Source: Achromobacter deleyi
Lineage (GTDB): Bacteria; Pseudomonadota; Gammaproteobacteria; Burkholderiales; Burkholderiaceae_B
DNA: 64,000 bases
Assembly (NCBI RefSeq): GCF_016127315.1
Contig: NZ_CP065997.1
Location: forward strand, 1,240,001 to 1,304,000
Direction of reading: 5' to 3'
How positions within the stretch are numbered: position 1 is the stretch's first letter; every line of letters begins with the position of its first letter. Below are positions 32,143 through 41,380 of the stretch, one piece after another. The position numbers and the translations under genes were made by a program. Below the pieces are notes generated by a model. That model saw nothing but the letters and a program-made list of their open reading frames with translations, was not told the DNA's origin and did no database searches.

Positions 32143-32868
32143 TCAGTCGACTCGCGGCGTGATGGTGACGTTGCTCCCGTTCACCAGGGCCCGGATCCTG
32201 ATCTGGCCGGCCGCATCTTGTTTGGCGGGAAAGCGCCACTGCCGTTCGCGACGGGCCAGGGCATATCCCAGCAGGCCGTCCACTTTCGCCAGCGGCGCGT
32301 CGGCGCCGGACAGCAGTTGCAGCGACGCCACCTGCGCATAGCGGGTGCCGGAGTTGTCGAGCCGCAGGACCCATTCCTTGCCCTGCCGCGACAGGTGCCA
32401 GGCCAGCTCGGGCGCGGGCTCCGGCGTGGCGCCGGCCACGAACACGGGCACGGAGTAACGCATGCGCAGCACCACGCCATTGACCATCGGCGTGGACGGA
32501 TCGGGAATTTCGTCGATCACCAGCCGGTAGCTCTGTTCCAGCGCCGCCAGTTCCTTGCCGACGCGCACCAGACGCACCAGCTGTTCGCCGTTGGGCGGCA
32601 CCTGGATGATCGGCGGGCTGGCCTGGATGTCCTGCGTCGGCGTCAGTACGTCTTCGCCCTGCGTCTGGTCCCAGGCGTAGACGCGGACCTGGCCGTAGAT
32701 CGGCGTGGCGCCCGGGTTGCGCAGCTGGATGCCGGTGGCGCCCTGTTGCGGCGCCAGGTCCACCAGCACGGGAGAAATCTGCAAGGTGGCGGCCTGGACG
32801 GGCAGGGCCGCCAGGCTGATACCTCCCGCCAATATCGCGCTGGCCAGTATCCGGAAGGCGCGGGCCAC
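32143..32868 (-). CDS. Periplasmic pilus chaperone (PapD-like, CsuC type)
   Basis: 241-aa periplasmic chaperone with an Ig-like fold, which donates a strand to pilus subunits before the usher takes them. The signal peptide ends near residue 26 (VQA before ATLQ). The first domain has the conserved ATPIYGQVRVYAWDQTQGED segment, and RLVIDEIPDP matches the PapD consensus. The GTG start at 32868 shares its first base with the final base of the upstream stop (TAGTG), so start choice and coupling agree. Long F1-G1-like region and gene order place it in the archaic (sigma) group. Confidence 0.88.
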   Translation of the reverse strand: MARAFRILASAILAGGISLAALPVQAATLQISPVLVDLAPQQGATGIQLRNPGATPIYGQVRVYAWDQTQGEDVLTPTQDIQASPPIIQVPPNGEQLVRLVRVGKELAALEQSYRLVIDEIPDPSTPMVNGVVLRMRYSVPVFVAGATPEPAPELAWHLSRQGKEWVLRLDNSGTRYAQVASLQLLSGADAPLAKVDGLLGYALARRERQWRFPAKQDAAGQIRIRALVNGSNVTITPRVD

Positions 32869-33383
32869 TAGAAGTACACCGTCGCGGTGACGGTGGACGA
32901 GTACGTATCAGGCGCGGGCGTGGTCTGGGCGGGCACCGTGCCGTTCACCGTCAGCGCCTGCGACGAGCCGCTTCCCGTGCCGCCCACGCGGTCCGCGGTG
33001 CCGGTGTCGCCCCACACCACGGTCTGGTTGGGCGCGGGCTGGTACAGCTGATAGGACACGACGGACGCGGTATTGCCGGTGGTGGTGCCCTGCATGTAGC
33101 GGGTGGCGAATGTCGAACCGGTCCCGGTGCCGACGCTCAGGCCCACCGTATAGGGCGTGGTGTTGGTGCAGGTCACGTTGACCGTGGTGGTGTTGTTCAG
33201 CGCGGTATTGAGCACACCGTGGCTGCCGAAATTGAGATTATTCGCGCCGATCGTGCAATTCGCGGTGATGGTCAGCGTCACGGCCATGTTGGCCGTGGTC
33301 TGGGCACGCGCGGCGCCGGGCCATGCCCCGGCCACTGCCAGCGTCAAAGTCAGAGTCGTCGCGCACAAGGACAAGCGTTTCAT
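32868..33383 (-). CDS. Spore coat U (SCPU) domain pilus subunit (CsuA/B-like major pilin)
   Basis: 171-aa secreted protein with one SCPU domain. The signal peptide ends near residue 27 (ARA before QTT). The mature N-terminus ANMAVTLTITANCTIGANNL is the usual donor strand plus first core strand, and the end PDTYSSTVTATVYF is the family C-terminus. A single-domain pilin as first gene, followed by chaperone, usher and two-domain adhesin, defines a minimal archaic pilus operon. Many Csu operons have two or three more pilin genes; none is seen here. The promoter must lie in the AT-rich DNA upstream. Confidence 0.87.
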   Translation of the reverse strand: MKRLSLCATTLTLTLAVAGAWPGAARAQTTANMAVTLTITANCTIGANNLNFGSHGVLNTALNNTTTVNVTCTNTTPYTVGLSVGTGTGSTFATRYMQGTTTGNTASVVSYQLYQPAPNQTVVWGDTGTADRVGGTGSGSSQALTVNGTVPAQTTPAPDTYSSTVTATVYF

Positions 33384-33881
33384 GAATCACCCCCACGAAA
33401 TACTGCTGCACTGTCAGACCTGCATGAAGAATCATCGTATGACTAATAAACCGGCCTCGCACAATCTCGTTAATTTCCAACACCCCGCGCTTACTACTTC
33501 TCACCAACAGGATTAAGAATCGGAGCCAACGAATTGAATTCGTCTCTATGAAAACACGATTAATCCCGGAGCGGATAAATTGTTGTAATTCAGCACTCTA
33601 TGTAATTTCAATTAGTAACAAGCCAAGCCGAATCAGCGATTATTCCGGGCCGCCCGATTAATATTTCCGGATTATCTGGCGCCGATCCGGGGTGACCACC
33701 CGGTCGCATTAATCGCCATCGGTCGATAATCCTGCCGCGCCCGGCATTCCAACCACCGCCGGCATCCGGTTCGCGGCCCGGCAGCGCGCCTCCGGCTGAC
33801 GAAGCGTTGAATCGACATGTCGCACTAGAATCAACGCTCACCCACAGCCGTCGGCCCCGGCGTTTCGCCGCGCGTCTCCCC
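33384..33881. other. AT-rich intergenic region upstream of the pilus operon and MFS gene
   Basis: About 500 bases without a gene, markedly AT-richer than the rest of the window between 33430 and 33720. It contains a perfect palindrome, ACGAATTGAATTCGT (33529-33543), and several related GATTA(A/T)-rich stretches near 33635-33680. It should hold divergent promoters for the pilus operon and the MFS gene. An in-frame leader open from 33807 to the MFS start lacks a ribosome-binding site and is not taken as coding. Confidence 0.7.
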
Positions 33882-35291
33882 ATGTTCTCCTTCTCAAGCA
33901 ACACCATCCATCCGGCGGGCCGCGGCCTGCCGGCGTCCGAACGCCTGGGCGCGTTGCTGGCCGTCATGCTGGCGGTCTGCATGGCCAGCCTCGACACCGC
34001 CATCGCCAACACCGCGCTGCCCACCATCGCGCGCGACCTGCAGGCCAGCGACGCGGGTTCCATCTGGGTCATCAGCGGCTACCAGCTGGCGATGGTCGCG
34101 GGCCTGCTGCCGGCCGCGGCGCTGGGCGAGATCCTGGGACACCGCCGCGTCTACATGGTCGGCATCGTGGTGTTCACGCTGGCCTCGCTGGCCTGTGGCC
34201 TGGCGCCGTCGCTGCCGGTGCTGGTCGCCGCCCGCATCCTGCAGGGGCTGGGCGCGGCCGGCGTCATGAGCGTGAACGCGGCCCTGCTGCGCTTCATCTA
34301 TCCGGCCCCGGTGCTGGGTCGCGGCATGGGCCTGAACGCGATGGTGGTGGGCCTGTCATTCGCGGCCGGGCCGACCGCGGCCTCCACCATCCTGCTGCTG
34401 GGATCGTGGCACTGGCTGTTCCTGATCAACGTGCCGATCGGCCTGCTGGCGGTGGCGCTGGGCCTGCGCGGCCTGCCGCTGACCACGCGCGCGCCGCACG
34501 GCTTCGACGGCCTGGCCGCGGCGCTGTGCGCCATGACGCTGGGGTTGTTCGTGCTGGGCTCGAACGAACTGGCGCACAGCGCGCCGTGGCAGCGCGTGAC
34601 GCTGGAATGGGGCCTGGCCGCGGCCAGCCTGTGGCTGCTGATGCGGCGCCAGGCCGGCCACCCCGCGCCGATCCTGGCGGTGGACCTGTTGCGCCGGCCA
34701 CTGTTCGCGCTGTCCGCCGCCACCGCCGTGTGCGCGTTCGCGGCGCAGGCGCTGGCGTTCGTGTCGCTGCCATTCCTGTTCCAGACGGTGCTGGGCTACA
34801 CCCAGGTGCATACCGGTTTTCTCATCACGCCATGGCCGGTGGTGGTGGCGATCATGGCGCCCATCGCCGGGCGCATGTCGGACCGCTATCCGGCCGGCAT
34901 GCTGGGTGGCGTGGGGCTGGCGCTGCTGGCCCTGGGCATGGCGTCGCTGGCCGTGCTGCCGGCCGCGCCTTCGGCGTGGGACATCTCGTGGCGCATGGCG
35001 CTGTGCGGCGCCGGCTTCGGCTTCTTCCAGTCGCCCAACCTGCGCGCCATCATGACCTCGGCGCCGCCGTCGCGCGCGGGCGGGGCCAGCGGCATGATCG
35101 GCACGGTGCGGCTGCTGGGCCAGGCCACCGGCGCGGCGCTGGTGGCCGCCTGCTTCAACGTGTCGACCACCCACGGCGCCGTGATCGCGCTGTGGCTGGG
35201 CGGTTTGTGCGCCGCGCTGGCCAGCCTGGCGAGCTTCGCGCGGCTGCGCTTTGGCGCGATCGAACCGGCCGAAGCGCCCGCCGCACGCTGA
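33882..35291 (+). CDS. MFS multidrug exporter, DHA2 (EmrB/QacA-like) family
   Basis: 469-aa inner-membrane proton antiporter. About 13-14 hydrophobic segments are seen. DHA2 motifs are LDTAIANTALPTIARDL in helix 1, the loop LGEILGHRRVYMVGIVVF, and motif C-like GLSFAAGPTAASTI in helix 5. Members export antiseptics, dyes and antibiotics. The ATG at 33882 is chosen because it begins just before the natural cytoplasmic N-terminus; an ATG at 33807 would add a 25-residue basic leader. It is a single gene without an adjacent membrane-fusion protein or regulator, so the substrate is open. Confidence 0.87.
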   Translation: MFSFSSNTIHPAGRGLPASERLGALLAVMLAVCMASLDTAIANTALPTIARDLQASDAGSIWVISGYQLAMVAGLLPAAALGEILGHRRVYMVGIVVFTLASLACGLAPSLPVLVAARILQGLGAAGVMSVNAALLRFIYPAPVLGRGMGLNAMVVGLSFAAGPTAASTILLLGSWHWLFLINVPIGLLAVALGLRGLPLTTRAPHGFDGLAAALCAMTLGLFVLGSNELAHSAPWQRVTLEWGLAAASLWLLMRRQAGHPAPILAVDLLRRPLFALSAATAVCAFAAQALAFVSLPFLFQTVLGYTQVHTGFLITPWPVVVAIMAPIAGRMSDRYPAGMLGGVGLALLALGMASLAVLPAAPSAWDISWRMALCGAGFGFFQSPNLRAIMTSAPPSRAGGASGMIGTVRLLGQATGAALVAACFNVSTTHGAVIALWLGGLCAALASLASFARLRFGAIEPAEAPAAR

Positions 35292-35368
35292 AAAGACACT
35301 TTTATTACAGTTAATGTCGTTATATATCTCTGCCCGGCCGACACATACGTAAGATGTGCAACATGCGC

Positions 35369-35395
35369 TAAATATCAATGGGGCCGGGCCGTTGT
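35369..35395 (+). promoter_or_regulatory. Candidate sigma-28 (FliA) promoter of the chemoreceptor gene
   Basis: TAAA (35369-35372), 15 bases, then GCCGTTGT (35388-35395). The consensus is TAAA-N15-GCCGATAA, so spacing is exact and the second box matches at five or six of eight positions. It lies about 45 bases upstream of a methyl-accepting chemotaxis protein gene, the expected place. Confidence 0.6.
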
Positions 35396-35398
35396 CCG

Positions 35399-35423
35399 GG
35401 GTGTAGCAGTCTCCTCTACACCC
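35399..35423 (+). other. Leader hairpin of the chemoreceptor mRNA
   Basis: GGGTGTAG (35399-35406) pairs exactly with CTACACCC (35416-35423) over a 9-base loop, between the candidate sigma-28 promoter and the start codon. It would lie at the 5' end of the transcript. It may influence stability or translation; no known riboswitch or protein site is recognised. Confidence 0.55.
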
Positions 35424-35436
35424 TAGAACGACGCGT

Positions 35437-37059
35437 ATGACACAGTTCCTGAAAGACATCACCATCCGCCGCATGATCCTGGGCACGCTGCTCATGATCA
35501 GCGTCCTGTTCGCCGGCCAGGCGACCATCAGCGTCAACGGCCTGCGCCACGCCGGCGACGCCCTCGAAGCCAGCAACGATCTGCTGAACGAAGTTTCCTC
35601 GCTGTCCCTCGTCAACGACCAGATCATGCGGGCCCGCCTGCGGCTTGCCCGCCAGCTGGAATACGCCCGCGACGGCCTGGCCGCGCCGGCGGCCGAAGAA
35701 GGCCGCGCGATCGACGCGGCGCTGCAGGAAGCCCGCAAGAGCCAACAGGCGTTCCTGGAATCGGCCCAGAACGATACCCCCGCGTCGATCCTCGACCCGC
35801 TGCGCAACGACTTCGACGCGCTGGTCAATGGCGGCATCGCGGTGCAGCGCAATTTCCTGGCGCAGGACGATATCGAGAAGGCGCGCGCCCACGCCTCGGG
35901 GCCGGTCGTCACCGCCAGCCGCGCCTTCGGCAAGAGCATCGAGAACTACCAGGCCTACGCCAAGCAGCGCCAGGAAAACCTGATCGCCCGCTCAACGACC
36001 GAACGCCACGAGGCCTTCACGGGCATCGGCATCGTACTCGGCATCAGCCTGCTGCTGCTGGTGCTGGGCGACCGCTATGTCGTGCTCTTCATGCAGCGGC
36101 CCCTGAACGTGGTCAAGCGGCACTTCCAGCACATCGCCTCGGGCGATCTGACCGCGCCCATCGCCACCTACGGCAATAACTGCGTCGGCCAGTTGATCCC
36201 CTACCTGCAGGAAATGCAGGCCAGCCTGGTGCAGACCGTGCATTCGGTGCGCGACGGCGTGGCCGAGATCAACACCGGCTCCAGCGAGATCGCCGCCGGC
36301 AACCAGGACCTGTCCAGCCGCACCGAGCAACAGGCCGCCTCGCTCGAGGAAACCGCGGCCAGCATGGAAGAGCTGCTGTCCACCGTCACCAGCAACGCCG
36401 ACAACGCGCGCCAGGCCAACGCCATGGCCGCCGAGGCCTCGGAAGTGGCCCGTCGCGGCGGGGCCGCGGTGCAGAGCGCGGTCGCCACCATGCGCGAGAT
36501 CGCGCAGGACTCGGGCCGCATCGAGGACATCGTCGGCGTAATCGACGGCATCGCCTTCCAGACCAACATCCTGGCGCTGAACGCCGCGGTCGAGGCCGCG
36601 CGCGCCGGCGAGCAAGGCAAGGGCTTCGCGGTGGTGGCCGGCGAAGTGCGCTCGCTGGCGCAACGCAGCGCCAGCGCCGCCAAGGAAATCAAGCAGTTGC
36701 TGGGCGCCTCGGGCGCGACGGTGCAGGCCGGCGCGGTCCAGGTCGAGACCGCCGGCCGCACCATGGAGGAAATCCAGGCGGCGATCGAGCGGCTGACCAC
36801 GCTGGTCGGCGACATCGCCAGCGCCTCGCGTGAACAGGTGACCGGCATCGACCAGGTCAACACCGCCGTCACGCAGATGGATCAGGTGACGCAGCAGAAC
36901 GCCGCGCTGGTCGAACAGGCCGCCGCCGCGGCGGCCTCGCTGGAATCGCAGGCGCAACGTTTGCAGCAATCGGTCAGCACCTTCCGGCTGCCGGCCGGCC
37001 AGCAGGAATACGCGCCGCAGGCCTTGCCGATGCGCGAACGCCTGGCGCTGTCGGCCTGA
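35437..37059 (+). CDS. Methyl-accepting chemotaxis protein
   Basis: 540-aa transmembrane chemoreceptor. Helix 1 is at about residues 12-32, followed by a four-helix-bundle periplasmic sensor of about 155 residues, helix 2 at about 190-210 ([20 protein letters not shown]), a HAMP domain, then the signalling domain. The hairpin tip has [20 protein letters not shown] and the segment [17 protein letters not shown]. No C-terminal CheR/CheB pentapeptide is present. The ligand is unknown; being next to the hut genes may be meaningful, since receptors are often placed near catabolic genes for their ligand, but it has its own promoter and is convergent with hutI. Confidence 0.93.
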   Translation: MTQFLKDITIRRMILGTLLMISVLFAGQATISVNGLRHAGDALEASNDLLNEVSSLSLVNDQIMRARLRLARQLEYARDGLAAPAAEEGRAIDAALQEARKSQQAFLESAQNDTPASILDPLRNDFDALVNGGIAVQRNFLAQDDIEKARAHASGPVVTASRAFGKSIENYQAYAKQRQENLIARSTTERHEAFTGIGIVLGISLLLLVLGDRYVVLFMQRPLNVVKRHFQHIASGDLTAPIATYGNNCVGQLIPYLQEMQASLVQTVHSVRDGVAEINTGSSEIAAGNQDLSSRTEQQAASLEETAASMEELLSTVTSNADNARQANAMAAEASEVARRGGAAVQSAVATMREIAQDSGRIEDIVGVIDGIAFQTNILALNAAVEAARAGEQGKGFAVVAGEVRSLAQRSASAAKEIKQLLGASGATVQAGAVQVETAGRTMEEIQAAIERLTTLVGDIASASREQVTGIDQVNTAVTQMDQVTQQNAALVEQAAAAAASLESQAQRLQQSVSTFRLPAGQQEYAPQALPMRERLALSA

Positions 37060-37068
37060 TCGCCGCGC

Positions 37069-37088
37069 GGGGCGCCGGCCGGCGCCCC
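37069..37088. terminator. Bidirectional terminator between chemoreceptor and hutI
   Basis: A perfect 20-base palindrome of GC only, starting nine bases after the chemoreceptor stop and ending two bases before the hutI stop. The genes are convergent, so it could end both transcripts. No T-run is present. Confidence 0.6.
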
Positions 37089-37090
37089 CG

Positions 37091-38308
37091 TCAGTCCAGC
37101 GTGGTCGCGCAGGCGGCCTGGCCGTGGCGGATGACCCGCTTGGGCAGTTCGCCGCCGATCCAGTACGCCAGCTCGGCGGGATGCGCGATGTCCCACGCCA
37201 CGAAGTCGGCGACCATGCCGGGCGCCAGCACGCCGTGGCTGGCCTGCAGCCCGAGCGCGCGCGCCGCATGGACCGTGGCGCCGGCCAGCGCCTCCTGCGG
37301 CGTCAGGCGGAACAGGGTGCACGCCATGCTCAGCATCAGCCGCAGCGACAACGCGGGCGAGGTGCCCGGATTCAGGTCGCTGGAGATCGCGATGGGCACG
37401 CCGTGGCGCCGCAACAGGTCGATCGGCGGCAGCTGCGTTTCGCGCAGGGCGTAGAACGCGCCCGGCAGCAGCACCGCCACCGTGCCGGCCGCGGCCATGG
37501 CGCGCACGTCGGCCTCGGTCAGGTACTCCAGGTGATCCGCCGACAGCGCGCCATAGCGCGCGGCCAGGCTGGCGCCGTGCAGCGATGACAACTGCTCGGC
37601 ATGCAGCTTGACCGGCAGGCCCAGCTGGGCCGCGGCCTGGAAGACACGCTCGACCTGCGCGGGCGAGAAGGCCAGGTGCTCGCAGAACGCGTCCACCGCG
37701 TCCACCAGGCCCTCGGCCGCCAGCACCGGCAACATGCGCCGCACGACCTCGTCGATATAGTCGTCGCCGCGGCCCGCGAATTCCGGCGGCAGGGCGTGCG
37801 CCGCCAGGCAGGTGGCGCGCACGGTCAGCGGCAGCGTCTGCCCGAGGTGGCGCGCCACCCGCAGCATCTTGCGTTCGTTGGGCAGGTCCAGGCCGTAGCC
37901 GGACTTGATCTCCAGCGTGGTCACGCCGTCCCGCAGCAGGTGCAGCGCGCGCCGCCGCGCGCTGGCGTACAGCGCCTGCTCGGTGGCGGCGCGGGTGGCG
38001 CGCACCGTGCTGGCGATGCCGCCGCCCTGGGCCGCGATCACCGCGTAGTCCACGCCCTGCAGGCGCTGCTCGAACTCCTGGCTGCGGTCGCCGCCGAACA
38101 CCAGGTGGGTGTGGCAGTCGATCAGCCCGGGCGTCACCCAGGCGCCGCCCAGGTCATGTTCGGCCGCCTCGTCGCCGCGCGGCAGGTCGGCTTCCGGGCC
38201 GACCCATTCGATATGCTGGCCGCGCGTCACCAGCGCGGCCCGTTCGATGGCGGCGTATTCGCCGCCGGCCATCGTCGCCACGTGGCAGTGGCGCCAGATC
38301 TGTTTCAT
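37091..38308 (-). CDS. hutI: Imidazolonepropionase HutI
   Basis: 405-aa amidohydrolase that opens imidazolonepropionate to N-formimino-L-glutamate, the third step of histidine degradation. Metal-binding HTH is seen in [39 protein letters not shown] and KLHAEQLSS contain further active-site residues, and [10 protein letters not shown] the metal-binding aspartate. Length is normal. It is last in the leftward hut operon, 28 bases after hutH. The following enzyme (HutF plus HutG, or a formiminoglutamase) is not in this cluster. Confidence 0.96.
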   Translation of the reverse strand: MKQIWRHCHVATMAGGEYAAIERAALVTRGQHIEWVGPEADLPRGDEAAEHDLGGAWVTPGLIDCHTHLVFGGDRSQEFEQRLQGVDYAVIAAQGGGIASTVRATRAATEQALYASARRRALHLLRDGVTTLEIKSGYGLDLPNERKMLRVARHLGQTLPLTVRATCLAAHALPPEFAGRGDDYIDEVVRRMLPVLAAEGLVDAVDAFCEHLAFSPAQVERVFQAAAQLGLPVKLHAEQLSSLHGASLAARYGALSADHLEYLTEADVRAMAAAGTVAVLLPGAFYALRETQLPPIDLLRRHGVPIAISSDLNPGTSPALSLRLMLSMACTLFRLTPQEALAGATVHAARALGLQASHGVLAPGMVADFVAWDIAHPAELAYWIGGELPKRVIRHGQAACATTLD

Positions 38309-38336
38309 GGGCTCGCTCCCGTCATCATGGCCGCGC

Positions 38337-39866
38337 TCACAGGCTGGGCAGCAGGCCCGCCGGCACCAGCGCGTTCAGGTGGCGGCCGGCGATCAATTGG
38401 CTGGCGGCCTCGATGTCGGGCGCGAAGAAGCGGTCCTTCTCGTAGTGCGCGACCTTCTCGCGCAGCAGGCCGCGCGCGCGCTCCAGCTTGGGCGAGGTCT
38501 TCAGCCCGGCGCGAAAGTCCAGCCCCTGGCAGGCGCCCAGCCATTCGATCGCCAGGATGTCGCGCACGTTGTCGGCCATCGGCCAGAGCCGCTTGCCGGC
38601 GTTGGGCGCCATCGACACGTGGTCTTCCTGGTTGGCCGAGGTCGGCAGGCTGTCGACGCTGGCCGGATGCGCCAGCGCCTTGTTGTCGCTGGCCAGCGCG
38701 GCCGCCGTGACCTGCGCGATCATGAAGCCCGAATTGACGCCGCCGTTGCTCACCAGGAACGGCGGCAGTTGCGACATGTGCTTGTCCATCATCAGCGAGA
38801 TGCGGCGTTCGGACAGCGCGCCGATCTCGGCCAGCGCCAGGGCCAGGTTGTCGGCCACCAGCGCCACCGGCTCGGCGTGGAAGTTGCCGCCCGACAGCAC
38901 GTCGCCCTGTTCGGCGAACACCAGCGGGTTGTCGGACACGGCGTTGGCCTCGATCCCCAGCACCTGCGCCACATGGCGGACCTGCGTCAGGCAGGCGCCC
39001 ATCACCTGTGGCTGGCAGCGCAGCGAGTAGGGGTCCTGGACCTTGTCGCAATCGACGTGCGAATGGCCGACCTCGCTGTCTTCGGTCAGCAGGTCGCGAT
39101 AGACGGCGGCCACGTCGATCTGGCCGGGCTGGCCGCGCGCCTCGTGGATGCGGGCATCGAACGGCACGCGCGACCCGAGCATCGCTTCCACGCTCAGGCT
39201 GCCGCAGACCAGGCCGGCGGCCAGCAGGTCCTCGGTCTCGAACAGGCCGCGCAGCGCATAGGCCGTCGACACCTGGGTGCCGTTCAGCAGGGCCAGGCCT
39301 TCCTTGGCCGCCAGCGTCAGCGGCTCCAGGCCGGCGCGGGCCAGCGCAGCCTTGGCCGGCAGCCACTCGCCGTCGCAACGCGCGCGGCTTTCGCCCAGCA
39401 ACAGCAGCGACATGTGGGCCAGCGGCGCCAGGTCGCCCGAGGCGCCCACCGAACCCTTGAGCGGGATGTGCGGATAGACGCCGGCATTGACCAGCGCGAT
39501 CAGGCTGTCGATGACCTGGCGGCGGATGCCCGAGCGGCCGCGCGCCAGGCTGTTGATCTTGAGCACCATGATGAGCCGCACCATGGCGTCGTCCAGCGGC
39601 TCGCCCACGCCGGCCGCATGCGACAGCACCAGCGAGCTCTGCAATGCCTGCAGGTCCTCGCGCGCGATCTTGGTGGAAGCCAGCAGGCCGAAGCCGGTGT
39701 TGATGCCGTAGGCGGTGCGGCCCTCGGCGATGATGCGCTCGACGCAGGCGACGCTGGCGTCGATCGGGCCGTAGGCGGCCGGGTCCAGCGTCACGCGGCC
39801 CGCGTGCTGGTACACCTGGCGCAGTTGCGCCAGGGTCAGGTGGCCGGGGTTCAGGTGCAGATCCAT
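38337..39866 (-). CDS. hutH: Histidine ammonia-lyase HutH
   Basis: 509-aa cytoplasmic lyase that converts histidine to urocanate and ammonia. The residues that cyclise into the MIO prosthetic group, A142-S143-G144, are in [14 protein letters not shown]. The active-site tyrosine lies in YGINTGFG and the family motif [15 protein letters not shown] is intact. The start at 39866 gives the normal N-terminus [16 protein letters not shown]. It lies between the permease (29-base gap) and hutI. Confidence 0.97.
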   Translation of the reverse strand: MDLHLNPGHLTLAQLRQVYQHAGRVTLDPAAYGPIDASVACVERIIAEGRTAYGINTGFGLLASTKIAREDLQALQSSLVLSHAAGVGEPLDDAMVRLIMVLKINSLARGRSGIRRQVIDSLIALVNAGVYPHIPLKGSVGASGDLAPLAHMSLLLLGESRARCDGEWLPAKAALARAGLEPLTLAAKEGLALLNGTQVSTAYALRGLFETEDLLAAGLVCGSLSVEAMLGSRVPFDARIHEARGQPGQIDVAAVYRDLLTEDSEVGHSHVDCDKVQDPYSLRCQPQVMGACLTQVRHVAQVLGIEANAVSDNPLVFAEQGDVLSGGNFHAEPVALVADNLALALAEIGALSERRISLMMDKHMSQLPPFLVSNGGVNSGFMIAQVTAAALASDNKALAHPASVDSLPTSANQEDHVSMAPNAGKRLWPMADNVRDILAIEWLGACQGLDFRAGLKTSPKLERARGLLREKVAHYEKDRFFAPDIEAASQLIAGRHLNALVPAGLLPSL

Positions 39867-39895
39867 TTCTTATTCTCCAGGACGGATATTCGATG

Positions 39896-41314
39896 TCATG
39901 CGATGTCGTGTCCGCGCCGGGCCGGGCGGGGCGCGGGCGCCTGCCCGCGGCGGGCGAACACGTAATAGAGCAGGCCGGGCACGATCAGGCCGATGATCCA
40001 CGAGATGTCCACGCCCCCCAGGCGCGCGACCATCGGGCCGGTATAGAGCTTGGTCGAGATGAAGGGCATCTGCACCAGCACCCCGAACACGTACACCAGG
40101 ATGCCGGGCCAGTTCCAGCGGCCATAGCGGCCGTCCGGATCCGACAGTGCCGCCACATCGTAGCGCTCGCGGTTGATGAAGTAGTAGTCCACCAGGTTGA
40201 CGGCGCTCCAGGGCGTGAAAAAGGCCAGCAGGAACAGGATGAACGACTTGAACGCGTTCAGGAACGAATGCTGGCCCACCAGCGCCACGCAGGTGGCCGC
40301 GCCGACGATCAGCAGCACGAACACCAGCCGCTGGCGCCGCGAGATCTCCACATGGCCGCGAAAGCCGCTGATGATGGTGGCGATGCACATGAAGCTGCCG
40401 TACGAGTTCAACGTCGAGATGGTGACCTTGCCGAAGGCGATGCTGAAGTACAGCAGCGCCGCGGTGGCGCCGGCGCCGCCCAGGCCGACGATGTACGCTA
40501 CTTCGCGGCCGGCGAATTGCCCGGCCGCCATGGCGGCCGCCAGCACGCCCAGGGTCATGGCGATCTGCGCGCCCACGACCGACCCCAGGCCCACCGCCAG
40601 GAAGGTCTTGAACGACGAGGTGCGGCTGGGCAGGTAACGCGAGTAATCCGCCACGTACGGGCCATAGGCGATCTGCCACGAGGCCGCCAGCGACACCGCC
40701 AGCAGGAACGAGGTCCAGCTGAAATGGCGGATCTGCAGCAACTGGCCGACGTCGCCCAGCGCGATCACGCGGCTGAACAGGTAGACGAACGCGATCAGCC
40801 CCAGCACGCTGGCGACCCGCCCGATGAGGTGGATCATGCGGTAGCCGAACACCGTGACCAGCACGATGACGGCGGCGAACAACAGGATGCCGGCGCTGTC
40901 GCTGACGCCCAGCAGCTGGCCGATGGCCTGCCCCGACAGCACGGTGCCGGTGGCCGTGAACCCCAGGTACATCAGGCACACCAGCACGATCGGAATGGCC
41001 GCGCCGTAGACGCCGAACTGCACGCGGCTGGAAATCATCTGCGGCAGGCCCAGCTTGGGCCCCTGGGCCGCGTGCAGCGCCATGACGGCGCCGCCGAAGA
41101 TCTGGCCGAGCAACAGCCCGATCAGCGACCAGAACACGTCGCCGCCCAGCACCACCGCCAGCGCGCCGGTGACGATGGCGGTGATCTGCAGATTGGCGCC
41201 CAGCCACAGCGTGAACTGGCTGTAGAGCCTGCCATGGCGTTCGGTTTCCGGAATGAAGTCGATCGAGCGCCGCTCGATCAGCGCCCCGTCGTGCGACCCG
41301 CTGTCCTGCTCCAT
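39896..41314 (-). CDS. NCS1-family permease in the hut operon, probable histidine/urocanate transporter
   Basis: 472-aa inner-membrane protein with about 12 hydrophobic segments, of the nucleobase:cation symporter-1 (CodB-like) family. The N-terminal FIPETERHGRLYSQFTLWLG and the motif YGPYVADYSRYLP are characteristic of NCS1. Although family members usually carry purines, pyrimidines or hydantoins, one embedded between hutU and hutH is expected to import histidine or urocanate (HutT-like role, inference). Spacing is 66 bases from hutU and 29 to hutH, so it is part of the operon. Confidence 0.85.
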   Translation of the reverse strand: MEQDSGSHDGALIERRSIDFIPETERHGRLYSQFTLWLGANLQITAIVTGALAVVLGGDVFWSLIGLLLGQIFGGAVMALHAAQGPKLGLPQMISSRVQFGVYGAAIPIVLVCLMYLGFTATGTVLSGQAIGQLLGVSDSAGILLFAAVIVLVTVFGYRMIHLIGRVASVLGLIAFVYLFSRVIALGDVGQLLQIRHFSWTSFLLAVSLAASWQIAYGPYVADYSRYLPSRTSSFKTFLAVGLGSVVGAQIAMTLGVLAAAMAAGQFAGREVAYIVGLGGAGATAALLYFSIAFGKVTISTLNSYGSFMCIATIISGFRGHVEISRRQRLVFVLLIVGAATCVALVGQHSFLNAFKSFILFLLAFFTPWSAVNLVDYYFINRERYDVAALSDPDGRYGRWNWPGILVYVFGVLVQMPFISTKLYTGPMVARLGGVDISWIIGLIVPGLLYYVFARRGQAPAPRPARRGHDIA

Positions 41315-41380
41315 GCGTTGTCTCCTGGCGGGCGCCGCGCGGCGGCGCCCGGGTGTTGTGCCGTGGCCGCCGGCCCCGGA

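Noticed and set aside
29745..32162. Open frame of 805 codons opposite the pilus usher
   Set aside because: Antisense shadow of the usher, without signal peptide or motifs.
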